The notes beneath the pieces were generated by a model. That model was not told the origin of the DNA. It searched no databases and saw nothing but the letters and a program-made list of their open reading frames with translations. A stretch of 37,947 nucleotides of DNA, from positions 1 to 37,947 of the forward strand of contig JBMYTN010000039.1 in the NCBI GenBank assembly GCA_049604415.1, in the 5' to 3' direction. A program made the translations under genes and the position numbers. The stretch is from JBMYTN01 sp049604415 (GTDB taxonomy: Bacteria; Pseudomonadota; Alphaproteobacteria; Rhodospirillales; Rhodospirillaceae). Below, in pieces: positions 23,068-31,166 of this stretch; position 1 is the stretch's first letter, and each line of letters opens with the position of its first letter.

Positions 23068-25847
23068 GCCAAACGCCGCCGCTGTCCATGCCCAACGCCA
23101 ATCCGGGCTATAGCTATCCTGACTCCTCGGCCACCAAAGCCGGGCTGGGTGGGGCGAAAGGCGGGGTGATGGCCAACACGCCTCAGCCGTCCTCGGTGGA
23201 GGCCTTGCAGCGGGAAAACGCCAAGCTGCGCAAAATCAATCAGGTCCTGATGGACCGGGTCGAACGCAGCATGGACCACCAGGGCAATGCCTATACCCTG
23301 TTCCAAACCGCCATTGCCTTGGAAAACCGAGTGCGGGAGCGGACCCAGGCATTGGGCCAAGCCATGCGGGATCTGGAGAAATCCAACCGCGAGCAGACCC
23401 ATGCCAAGATCGAGGCTGACACCGCCCGGATGCGGTTGACGGAAGCCATCGAGGCGATTTCCGACGGCTTCCTGCTGTGCAACGCCAAGGGCTCCATCGT
23501 GGTGTTCAACACCAAGTTTAAGGCTCTGTGGCCCCCCTTGGCTGGCCTGATCCAGCCGGGCACGGCCTTTGCCGATGTGCTGGACGCCATGGATGAGGCC
23601 GGTCTGGTGCGTCCGGAAGATGTGGCCCGCCTGCGCGAAACCAGCAATCCGGCCAAGGGCGGCACCGATCACGAACCGCTGGTGATCCAAATGACCAATG
23701 GCACTTGGTTGCGGATCAGCGAACGCCCGACCCGGGATGGCGGCTTGGTTGGCATCTATGCCGACATCACCGAGATCAAACTGGCCGAACAACGCCAGAG
23801 AGAGGCCGCACTGGCGGAAAAATCCGCCATCCTGCAAGCCACCCTTGACAACATCACCCAGGGCATCAGCGTGTTCGACAAGGACCACACGCTGGTGGCC
23901 ACCAACCGGCAGTTCACTGAGTTGCTGGACATTGATGAGTCCGCTGTGCCACTGGGCACGGAGCTGAAAAGCCTAGCCGATCATCCGGCGCTGCATCACC
24001 AACTCTCCGCTGAGGCTGACCAGCAAGGCATGGAGGCGGTGACCGAGCTGGCCCCCTCGCCCTTGCCGTTGAAGCCCGACAGCCCGACCCGGCTGCATGG
24101 CTCCAGCCTGACCGATCATCTGCGCCGTCCCGCCGTGATCGAATATGCGGGCTCCGAAGGCCGCACCCTGGAGATCCGACGCAACCCGATGCCCGATGGC
24201 GGCTTTGTCAGCACCTATACGGACATCACTGAGCGGACCCGGGCTGCCGAGGCCTTGCGGGATTCCGAACAGCGGCTGCGCCTGATCACCGATGCCATGC
24301 CGGCCCTGATCGCCTATGTGGATCGGGAGCGGCGCTATCGCTTCACCAACCGCGCCTATGAGGATTGGTTTGGCCGCCCCCGGAGCGAGATCAACGGCAA
24401 AACCATGGCCGAGGCCCTGGCCCCGGATCTGTATGAAAAGCGCCGCGCCTTTGTCGATCTGGCCCTGCGCGGCGAGTTCGTGACCTTTGAGATGCGCCTG
24501 CCGACCGGCAAGAGCAGCATTGAATATGCCCACGCCACCTATGTGCCCCATTTCGACGAGGATGGGCGGGTGTTGGGCTTTTTCGCCCTGATCCAGGACG
24601 CCACGGAACGCAAGCGGGCCGCACGCAATCTGCAGGAAGCCAAAGAAAACCTAGAACGCCGGGTCGAGGAGCGCACAGCCGCCCTGTTGGATTTGAACGA
24701 GGCCCTGCGCCGGGCCAAGGGCGAGGCGGAAAACGCCAATCTGTCCAAAACCAAATTTTTGGCCGCCGCCAGCCATGACCTGCTGCAGCCCCTCAATGCC
24801 GCCCGGGTGTTCGCTGGTGCTTTGGCCGAGCGCGATCTGCCTGATAAGGAGCAACGGATCCTGGGTCATTTGACCACCTCCCTGGAGGCGGTGGATGACC
24901 TGCTGTCTTCCTTGCTGGAAATCTCCCGCCTGGAGGCCGGGGTCCTGCATCCGGAGTTCCGGGATTTTGCCGTCGGTCCGCTGCTGCAATCCCTCGCCGC
25001 TGAACATGCCCCGCTGGCGATCTCCAAGGGCCTGCGCTTCAAAGTTTTCAGCCCGCCGGTCTATAGCCATTCCGACCCGAAACTGGTGGGGCGGGTGCTG
25101 CGCAATTTCCTCTCCAACGCCCTGCGCTACACCGATCAGGGCGGCATCTTGCTCGGCTGTCGGCGGCAGAAGGACTCTCTGATCATCGGGGTGTGGGACA
25201 CCGGGCAAGGCATCCCGGAAGACAAGCTGACGGAGATTTTCGAAGAATTCCGCCGCTTAAAAGCCGACCGGGGCGGCATGACCGACAATGGGGTCGGGCT
25301 GGGGCTGGCCATTGTCGAGCGCATCGCCCAAGGCCTGGATCAGGATTTGAAGGTGCGCTCCAAGTTGGGCAAAGGCTCCTTTTTCGGCCTGCGCCTGCCG
25401 ATCATCGACAGCCCAGACATCCCGGAGCCCAGCCCGCAACCGGCCCCGCCGCGCAGCAGCGCGGTGCAGGGCTCAAACATCCTGGTGCTGGACAATGAAA
25501 CCACCATTGTCGCTGGCATGCGGGTCTTGCTGGAAGGCTGGGGCTGTCAGGTGGTCACCGCGACCTCGTTGCAGGCCATTGAGATCTATTGCAAGAACAC
25601 CGCGACCCCGCCGGATCTGGTCATCGCCGATTACCATCTGGACGAGGGTCAGATCGGCTTACAGGCCCTGGAGATCTTGGAGACGCGCTGGGGGGCTGGC
25701 ACCGTGCCCAGCCTGATCGTGACCGCCGATCACACCCCGGAAGTGGCCCAGGATGTGGCCGCCCGGGGGGCAGAGCTGATGACCAAACCGGTGCGGCCCG
25801 CAAGATTGCGGGCCATGTTGGCCCATTTGCTGGCCAAGCAGACTTAA
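23064..25847 (+). CDS. Hybrid sensor histidine kinase, NahK/ErcS'-like (PAS domains, HisKA, HATPase, REC)
   Basis: The kinase has 927 aa and no membrane segments. Order: an N-terminal coiled coil (about 44-120), PAS 1 (about 122-240), PAS-like 2 (about 250-390), PAS 3 (about 400-520), a short coiled coil, HisKA with His571 in AAASHDLLQPLNAARV, HATPase with N box around 681-690, DTGQGIP (Asp712) and NGVGLGLAIVERI (742 onward), and a receiver domain from 804 with Asp856 in LVIADYHLDEG and Lys908. This order matches NahK/ErcS', which in Pseudomonas lies beside nosP and near exaA and takes part in control of ethanol oxidation. It is translationally coupled to the FIST gene. The LuxR-type regulator next door, on the other strand, is a candidate output. 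Confidence 0.9.
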   Translation: MSQTPPLSMPNANPGYSYPDSSATKAGLGGAKGGVMANTPQPSSVEALQRENAKLRKINQVLMDRVERSMDHQGNAYTLFQTAIALENRVRERTQALGQAMRDLEKSNREQTHAKIEADTARMRLTEAIEAISDGFLLCNAKGSIVVFNTKFKALWPPLAGLIQPGTAFADVLDAMDEAGLVRPEDVARLRETSNPAKGGTDHEPLVIQMTNGTWLRISERPTRDGGLVGIYADITEIKLAEQRQREAALAEKSAILQATLDNITQGISVFDKDHTLVATNRQFTELLDIDESAVPLGTELKSLADHPALHHQLSAEADQQGMEAVTELAPSPLPLKPDSPTRLHGSSLTDHLRRPAVIEYAGSEGRTLEIRRNPMPDGGFVSTYTDITERTRAAEALRDSEQRLRLITDAMPALIAYVDRERRYRFTNRAYEDWFGRPRSEINGKTMAEALAPDLYEKRRAFVDLALRGEFVTFEMRLPTGKSSIEYAHATYVPHFDEDGRVLGFFALIQDATERKRAARNLQEAKENLERRVEERTAALLDLNEALRRAKGEAENANLSKTKFLAAASHDLLQPLNAARVFAGALAERDLPDKEQRILGHLTTSLEAVDDLLSSLLEISRLEAGVLHPEFRDFAVGPLLQSLAAEHAPLAISKGLRFKVFSPPVYSHSDPKLVGRVLRNFLSNALRYTDQGGILLGCRRQKDSLIIGVWDTGQGIPEDKLTEIFEEFRRLKADRGGMTDNGVGLGLAIVERIAQGLDQDLKVRSKLGKGSFFGLRLPIIDSPDIPEPSPQPAPPRSSAVQGSNILVLDNETTIVAGMRVLLEGWGCQVVTATSLQAIEIYCKNTATPPDLVIADYHLDEGQIGLQALEILETRWGAGTVPSLIVTADHTPEVAQDVAARGAELMTKPVRPARLRAMLAHLLAKQT

Positions 25848-25872
25848 AAATTGAGGCCAGAAAGGCTGAGAC

Positions 25873-26676
25873 CTAAACGTAGGGCAACAACGGTCCGGCT
25901 TTGATCACCGCTTGGGTCCGGCTGTGCACTTGCAGCTTGCGCAAAATGGCCGAGACATGGGCCTTCACCGTGCTTTCCGCGATATCAAGCTCATAGGCAA
26001 TGATCTTATTGGATTTGCCTTCCACCAGCATTTCCAGCACCCGGCGCTGCTGGCCGGTCAATTCGGCAATACCGGTCAGAATTTGCTGATCGCCCTTATC
26101 CAGGCCCGGCGGCAAACCCGTGGGTCGCCCGGCTTGGCTGCCATGGGATGCGGCTGCGGCCGATCCGGCGGGGGCAGAACGCGCACTGCCGTCCTCCGCA
26201 CCATCGCCATAGAGGCCTTCCGGGGCGACAACCTCGCCATCCATGATCCGGTTTAGGGCTTCGGTCAGCGCCGCGCGCGGCAGGGATTTGGGCAAAAAAC
26301 CAGCCGCCCCCAAGGACAGAGCTTGGGAGGCCACGGCCCGGTCTTCGGTGGAGGAAATGATCACCACCGGCAAAGCGGGTTGGTCCTGGCGCAGAGTCGT
26401 CAGACCGGAAAAACCGGTGACCCCCGGCATGTTCAGATCCATCAACACCAGCTCAACACTGTCGTCTTCGCGGAGCCAATTGACGGTGCTGTCCCAGTCC
26501 GGCAAATCCACCACCCGATAGCCGGTGAAGGCTTCCTTCACCACCTGAAACAGGGCTTCCCGGAACAATGGATGGTCGTCAACGACCAGTATTGTGGTTT
26601 GGTCCGCTTCAGTCACGGCACCAACATAGGTCATGAGACCCGTCCCCCCATGTGACGGTGCCCCTTCTTGGCTCAT
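25873..26676 (-). CDS. LuxR/NarL-family response regulator (AgmR/ErbR-like)
   Basis: The protein has 267 aa. The receiver domain begins at about residue 27 with TTILVVDDHPLFREALF and has the phospho-acceptor Asp80 in LVLMDLNMPG. A Gly/Ala/Ser-rich linker (about 160-195) leads to a C-terminal LuxR helix-turn-helix (LTGQQRRVLEMLVEGKSNK; IAESTVKAHVSAILRKLQ). AAAGGG before the ATG at 26676 supports this start, though Met15 is an alternative. It is convergent with the hybrid kinase (25-base gap) and lies just downstream of the alcohol dehydrogenase gene. In Pseudomonas, AgmR/ErbR-type regulators switch on exaA and pqq genes, the likely role here. Confidence 0.88.
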   Translation of the reverse strand: MSQEGAPSHGGTGLMTYVGAVTEADQTTILVVDDHPLFREALFQVVKEAFTGYRVVDLPDWDSTVNWLREDDSVELVLMDLNMPGVTGFSGLTTLRQDQPALPVVIISSTEDRAVASQALSLGAAGFLPKSLPRAALTEALNRIMDGEVVAPEGLYGDGAEDGSARSAPAGSAAAASHGSQAGRPTGLPPGLDKGDQQILTGIAELTGQQRRVLEMLVEGKSNKIIAYELDIAESTVKAHVSAILRKLQVHSRTQAVIKAGPLLPYV

Positions 26677-26850
26677 TGCATCCCTTTGGGATTTGGCCAG
26701 GGCTCCCGTTTTTGAACTCTCCCAACAGTAGAAAGCTACAGGCTCTCAGCACGGTCGGACAAGTTCGACTTTCGACGCATAGCATAAGGTAGCGCTCCCA
26801 ATATTAACATTTCGCGTCGCGCCATTCCATTATTGCGCGAGAGCCTAGGC
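26677..26850 (-). promoter_or_regulatory. Upstream region of the response regulator gene
   Basis: With the terminator and dyad that follow, this forms a 314-base gap up to the alcohol dehydrogenase stop. It is more AT-rich at 26795-26835 and probably holds the regulator promoter, read leftward. A short tccctttggga dyad sits at about 26684-26694, next to the start. No ORF is supported; the long plus-strand frame from 26901 is an antisense shadow of the dehydrogenase. Confidence 0.35.
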
Positions 26851-26885
26851 AAAAAAGTGGCAGGGGTGACAATCACCCCCGCCAC
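26851..26885 (-). terminator. Rho-independent terminator of the alcohol dehydrogenase gene
   Basis: Read on the minus strand, GTGGCGGGGGTGA pairs with TCACCCCTGCCAC across a 3-base loop (one G-U pair), followed by TTTTTTG. It lies about 105 bases after the dehydrogenase stop. A second perfect dyad, ggacgga (26892-26898) with tccgtcc (26908-26914), lies between the two. Confidence 0.88.
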
Positions 26886-26990
26886 AAGGAAGGACGGAAT
26901 ATGGGGGTCCGTCCAAGGAAGACCGCCGGTGACAAGCATACTGGGAGGACCGACGGCAACTTCCCGAAAGGTACTGTTAGGTCTTCAGAC

Positions 26991-28745
26991 TTAGCTCGGC
27001 TTGTGCAGCTTGAAGACCCAGACCGAACCACCTTGGTTCAGATATTTCACGGTCTTGGCGACCTCGCCGCCCCAGAGCGGCACCGCACCACCCCAACCGG
27101 AGACCACGGCAACATATTGCTCGCCACCGCTTTCCCAGGTCACAGGGCTGGAGACCACACCGGAGCCGGTTTGGAACTGCCAGATCTCTTCGCCGGTTTC
27201 ACTGTGGACCGCCTTCAGGAAGCCTTCCGGCGTGCCGTAGAACACCAGATCGCCAGCGGTGGTCAGCACCCCGCCCCAGAGCGGCGCGTTGTTTTTGACT
27301 TCCCACTTGATCTCGCCGGTGGCCGGATCCAAAGCCCGCATCACGCCGATATGGTCGTCATAGAGCGGCTTGATGGTGAAGCCCGCACCCAGATAGGCGG
27401 CACCCTTTTTGTAGGAGACCGGCTCGTTCCAGATGTCCATGCCCCATTCATTGGACGGCACATAGAACAGCTTGGTTTTCGGGCTATAGGCAATCGGCAT
27501 CCAGTTTTTGCCGCCCAGGAAGGACGGGGCAGAGAACACCTGCTCGCCTTTGCCTTCCGCAGGCTTGCCCGGGCGGTTGGCGTCGACATAGTTCGGCATC
27601 TTGGTTTCCAGATCCCAGCCATCGGCCCAAGTGATTTGGGAGACGAAGGGATAGGCACCAAGCAGATCGCCATTGGTCCGATCGGCGACAAAGAAATAGC
27701 CATTCCGGTCGGCCTTACCGCCAGCCTTAATGACCTTGCCGTCCATTTCCAGATCGAAACTGACGAACTCGTTCACACCGTCATAATCCCAGCCGTCATC
27801 GGGCGTGGTTTGCAGGTGCCATTTGATGTCGCCGGTATCCGGATCCAGAGCGATGGTCGAGGAGGTGTAGAGGTTCAACCCCGGACGCAAATGGCTGTTC
27901 CACGGTGCCGGATTGCCGGTGCCAAAGAACAGGGTGTTGGTTTCTGGGTCATATTGACCGCCGTTCCAGGTGGCACCGCCACCCCATTGCCACATGTCGC
28001 CTTCCCACGTGGCGTTCTTCACGCCGGTCATGGTCGACTCTTCACCGTTCAAGGTGCCCATATGGCCTTCAATGGTCGGGCGGGACCAGACCACATCGCC
28101 GGTTTCGGCATCATAGGCTTCGACCTTGCCGACAATGCCGAATTCACCGCCGGACACGCCGGTGAACACCTTGCCATCGACGATGAGCGGAGCAGCGGTG
28201 ATCGAGAAGCCAGCCTTGTAGTCGCCAACGGTCTTACGCCAGACCACCTTGCCGGTTTTGGCGTCCAAGGCCACCAGCTTGGCATCCAAGGTGCCGAAAT
28301 AGACCTTGTCACCCCACAGGGCGACACCCCGGTTGATCACATCACAGCAGGGCATGATGCCATCGGGCAGGCGGGCATTATATTCCCACAGCTCTTCGCC
28401 GGTCATGGCATCCAGGGCGTAGACCCGGGAATAGGAGGCCGAAACATACATCACGCCATCATGGATCAGCGGCTGGGATTCCTGGCCGCGCTGCTTTTCA
28501 CCCCCAAAGGAGAAGGACCACACCGGCACCAGATTGCGGGCGGTTTCCGTATTGACCATGTCCAGCGGGCTATACCGTTGCGCCTGGGTGCCCAGACCAT
28601 AGGTGACGATGTCGCCGGTGGTCGTGGCATCATTCAGGATCATGTCATTGGTAACGCCTTCGGCCCAAGCGGGTCCGCTTAGCACCAAAGCAAGCGCTGC
28701 GCCGCCCAACAAAGAGCGCGACAAGGCTTTCGTTTTTCCAGACAT
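26991..28745 (-). CDS. PQQ-dependent alcohol dehydrogenase, predicted lanthanide type (ExaF/PedH-like)
   Basis: This 584-aa periplasmic quinoprotein oxidises alcohols with PQQ and a metal. The start at 28745 is set by GGGGAGGA just upstream. An ORF extension of 8 residues would place that site inside the gene. The signal peptide is cleaved near GPAWA-EGVTND. The eight-bladed propeller is marked by repeated W-docking motifs such as ALDAKTGKVVWR and YDAETGDVVWSR. Key residues: vicinal Cys133-Cys134 (MPCCDV), metal ligands Glu201 (GGEFG) and Asn278 (GTGNPAPWN), catalytic Asp320 and a further Asp322 in GWDYDGVNE. The extra Asp two positions after the catalytic Asp is the known mark of lanthanide-using enzymes (XoxF, PedH), while calcium enzymes carry Ala or Ser. 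There is no fused cytochrome domain, so the nearby c-550 is the likely acceptor. Confidence 0.93.
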   Translation of the reverse strand: MSGKTKALSRSLLGGAALALVLSGPAWAEGVTNDMILNDATTTGDIVTYGLGTQAQRYSPLDMVNTETARNLVPVWSFSFGGEKQRGQESQPLIHDGVMYVSASYSRVYALDAMTGEELWEYNARLPDGIMPCCDVINRGVALWGDKVYFGTLDAKLVALDAKTGKVVWRKTVGDYKAGFSITAAPLIVDGKVFTGVSGGEFGIVGKVEAYDAETGDVVWSRPTIEGHMGTLNGEESTMTGVKNATWEGDMWQWGGGATWNGGQYDPETNTLFFGTGNPAPWNSHLRPGLNLYTSSTIALDPDTGDIKWHLQTTPDDGWDYDGVNEFVSFDLEMDGKVIKAGGKADRNGYFFVADRTNGDLLGAYPFVSQITWADGWDLETKMPNYVDANRPGKPAEGKGEQVFSAPSFLGGKNWMPIAYSPKTKLFYVPSNEWGMDIWNEPVSYKKGAAYLGAGFTIKPLYDDHIGVMRALDPATGEIKWEVKNNAPLWGGVLTTAGDLVFYGTPEGFLKAVHSETGEEIWQFQTGSGVVSSPVTWESGGEQYVAVVSGWGGAVPLWGGEVAKTVKYLNQGGSVWVFKLHKPS

Positions 28746-28918
28746 TCGGTTCCTCCCCGAGATTTTCATTTAGATTGAACAAGAAAATATCGGCCTTGCC
28801 CAAATAATGGACAAATCTCCCTATGGCCGATCACTCTGCTACGGTTAATCCTACGCATATTGCACTGCATTACTATTGGCAAAAAGTACTACCGCCAGCC
28901 CCACCAGCAGGGCATTTG
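28746..28918 (-). promoter_or_regulatory. Promoter region of the PQQ alcohol dehydrogenase gene
   Basis: This 173-base gap between pqqE and the dehydrogenase start is clearly AT-richer than the flanking genes. A perfect 7-bp dyad, atcggcc (28789-28795) and ggccgat (28825-28831), lies 44-86 bases upstream of the start and could be an operator. Exact promoter elements are not identifiable, so an independent promoter is inferred from gap and composition. Confidence 0.45.
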
Positions 28919-30097
28919 TTAGGCTTTCGGCGGTGCCCCCCGGTAGTGCAGGGCCGGGCGCGCAGAGGGCGCAATCGCTTGGGTTTCCTGGGCCACCAAG
29001 CTGCGCATGGCGTCATGGTGCGGAGACTGTTTGCAAACCGGATCCATATTCTCCGCAGACCCGGTCAGGGCCAGGGCCTGACAGCGACAACCGCCCCAAT
29101 CCAGAGTCCGCCGGTCACAGCTTTTGCAGCCCGTGGGCAAAGCCGCCTCGCCGCGAAATAAAGTGAAGGCCGGGCCATCACGCCAGATCTCGGCCAAGGG
29201 ACGCTCCAAGACAGTCTCAACCCCCAAATCCGGTACCGTTTCGGCGGCATGGCAGGGCAGTACCTTGCCGGTCGGGGTGACATTGAGGAAACGCTGACCC
29301 CAGCCGCTCATGCAGGATTTCGGTCGTCCAGCGTGATAATCGGGCAGGACAAAATCGACCACCATCTGGCCCTGATATTGGGCCCGGCGGGCTTCGACCA
29401 CGCTGATCATGCCCTCCAAGGTGTCCCGGTCCGGCAGCAAGGCCGCCCGATTGCGCAAACCCCAGCCGTAATATTGGACATTGGCCACTTCGCAACGCCC
29501 CGCCCCCATGGCAGCGGCCATATCCATCATCTCGCCAACCCGGGTCGCGTTCAGCCGGGTGATGACCAAGTTCAAGGTCAAGGCCATGCCAGTCTCTTGC
29601 ACCCAAGACGCCACGGCCTGTTTATGGCTAAGCGCTGCGGGCACCTTGGCAATGGCGGCAATGCCGTCATCGGTGATGTCCTGCAGGGCCAATTGGACAT
29701 GGTCCAACCCGGCCTCAGCCAGGGCTGTGACCCGCTCCTGGGTCAAGGGCAGACCCGAGGTGATCAGATTGACATAAAGCCCAACCGAGCGGGCATGGGC
29801 GACCAGCTGTTCCAAATCAGGGCGCAGAGCCGGTTCGCCGCCGGAAAAATTGGCCTGCAAAACCCCCATCTTCGCCGCCTGGTCCAGGACGGATTTCCAG
29901 GCCTCGGTATCCAGCTCCCCGGCTACCGGATCCAGCGCCAGGGGATTGGAGCAATAGGCGCAGCGCATCGGACAGCGGTGGGTCAACTCCGCCAGCAGTG
30001 CCATGGGCGGCTGGACAGGTGACGGTGCGGGTGTGGGGGCCACCGACTGTTCGGCCTGAACAGCATCGAGCGTAGGTTTCGGACCGACTGAGTTCAT
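28919..30097 (-). CDS. pqqE: PqqA peptide cyclase, radical SAM enzyme PqqE
   Basis: The protein has 392 aa. PqqE forms the C-C bond between Glu and Tyr of the PqqA peptide, the first step of PQQ synthesis. The radical SAM cluster motif is Cys42, Cys46, Cys49 (RCPMRCAYCSNP), followed by NFSGGEPALRPDLEQLV. The C-terminal SPASM region has the auxiliary-cluster cysteines (SCMSGWGQRF, VLPCHAAE, GCKSCDRRTLDWGGCRC). The N terminus has an extra Pro/Ala-rich stretch of about 30 residues before the radical SAM core. The start overlaps the pqqD stop by 4 bases. Confidence 0.96.
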   Translation of the reverse strand: MNSVGPKPTLDAVQAEQSVAPTPAPSPVQPPMALLAELTHRCPMRCAYCSNPLALDPVAGELDTEAWKSVLDQAAKMGVLQANFSGGEPALRPDLEQLVAHARSVGLYVNLITSGLPLTQERVTALAEAGLDHVQLALQDITDDGIAAIAKVPAALSHKQAVASWVQETGMALTLNLVITRLNATRVGEMMDMAAAMGAGRCEVANVQYYGWGLRNRAALLPDRDTLEGMISVVEARRAQYQGQMVVDFVLPDYHAGRPKSCMSGWGQRFLNVTPTGKVLPCHAAETVPDLGVETVLERPLAEIWRDGPAFTLFRGEAALPTGCKSCDRRTLDWGGCRCQALALTGSAENMDPVCKQSPHHDAMRSLVAQETQAIAPSARPALHYRGAPPKA

Positions 30098-30372
30098 GGC
30101 TGGCTCTCGCGCAAGAAACCTCGGGTGACCAAGCTGTCCAGCAGCTCGGAGACGTCGGCCCCGACCTCTGCCGGATCGGCCTGGAACCGGGCGGCCAAAG
30201 CCTCTGTGATCCCAGCCAAGGAGGTCTTGCCGTCGACCTCGGCCAAGACTTCCAAGGCGATCTCATCGGGCACCAACAGCCGTTCCGGACCCTGGAGGAT
30301 GGTTTGGCCCCGGGTCGGGTCGTCCTGCAGCCGCACGCCGGGTGCGAAGCTGGGCACGCTGTGCGGGGTCAC
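30094..30372 (-). CDS. pqqD: PQQ biosynthesis peptide chaperone PqqD
   Basis: The protein has 92 aa. PqqD binds the PqqA precursor and presents it to PqqE. Family features include FAPGVRLQDDPTRGQTILQG, ERLLVPDEIALEVLAEVDG and the C-terminal VSELLDSLVTRGFL. It overlaps both pqqC and pqqE by 4 bases, consistent with tight translational coupling. Confidence 0.95.
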   Translation of the reverse strand: MTPHSVPSFAPGVRLQDDPTRGQTILQGPERLLVPDEIALEVLAEVDGKTSLAGITEALAARFQADPAEVGADVSELLDSLVTRGFLRESQP

Positions 30373-31166
30373 CGCAGAGTCCTCCCGCTTTGGGGCTGCC
30401 AGGCCCCAGGCGGAATTTGTGCCGGGGCGACATAGGCCGCGTAGAGCGCGTCCAGCTGAACCCAGAGCACATCGGTCTTAAAGATCAGGGCATCGATCAC
30501 CGCCTGTTGCTGCTCGACGGTGGTGGCATGTTCCAGCACATAGGTCAGGGCGAAATCCACATCCCGGGGGGCCTGGACCAGACGCTTGCGGAAATAGCCC
30601 ATGACGGTTTCATCGATGAAGTCATAGCTTTCCAACATGCCCGAAATCCGCTCCGCATGGATTTTCGGCGCAAACAGCTCGGTCAAGCAGGAACTGATGG
30701 CAATCAGCCCCGGATTGTCGCGGACAAAGCGGACATAGGCCTCGACGGCAAAGCGGGTGGCGGGCAAAGCCGCCCGCATCGAGGTCACCTCCTCCCGGTC
30801 CAGATCCAGGGCGTCGGTCAGCTTCAGCCAGCGCTCAATGCCGCCCTCATCGGCGCCTAGGCCATCATGGTCATGGATGCGCTGGATCCAGATCCGGCGT
30901 AGATCCCGATCCTGGAGCCCTTCCAGCACCGCAGCGTCCTTGCGCGGGATGGTGGCCTGATAGCAATAGCGGTTCAGCGCCCAGGCCCGAACCTGATCTA
31001 AGGAGCACATGCCGCCATGGAGCATGCGGTGGAAGGGGTGCAGATTGTGATACCGCACCGCGCCCACATCCATCAGGATGGCGTGCAGGGCGTCCGGCGA
31101 CACGGCCTCGGTCAGGCGGTCCTGAGACGGGTCGAAGGTTGCCCGCAAGGGTCTGATGGCTGTCAT
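30369..31166 (-). CDS. pqqC: Pyrroloquinoline-quinone synthase PqqC
   Basis: The protein has 265 aa. PqqC catalyses the last, cofactor-free oxidation and ring closure to PQQ. The all-helical heme-oxygenase-like fold is recognised from YHNLHPFHRMLHGG, VRAWALNRYCYQATIPRKDA, RIHDHDGLGADEGGIERWL and the FAPKIHAERISGML stretch. These carry the His, Tyr, Arg and Lys residues of the active site. Length is near the usual 250 aa. It overlaps pqqB and pqqD by 4 bases each. Confidence 0.96.
   Translation of the reverse strand: MTAIRPLRATFDPSQDRLTEAVSPDALHAILMDVGAVRYHNLHPFHRMLHGGMCSLDQVRAWALNRYCYQATIPRKDAAVLEGLQDRDLRRIWIQRIHDHDGLGADEGGIERWLKLTDALDLDREEVTSMRAALPATRFAVEAYVRFVRDNPGLIAISSCLTELFAPKIHAERISGMLESYDFIDETVMGYFRKRLVQAPRDVDFALTYVLEHATTVEQQQAVIDALIFKTDVLWVQLDALYAAYVAPAQIPPGAWQPQSGRTLR

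Noticed and set aside
26901..28682. 593-aa plus-strand ORF
   Set aside because: It is the antisense frame of the PQQ alcohol dehydrogenase. It has no domain, is rich in His/Gly/Asp as expected for a shadow of GC-rich coding DNA, and the minus-strand gene is unmistakable.
28860..28900. Possible sigma-54 promoter upstream of the alcohol dehydrogenase on the minus strand (TGGCGG...TTTTTGCC)
   Set aside because: The GG to GC spacing is 11 or 14 bases rather than the required 10, so the match is not acceptable.
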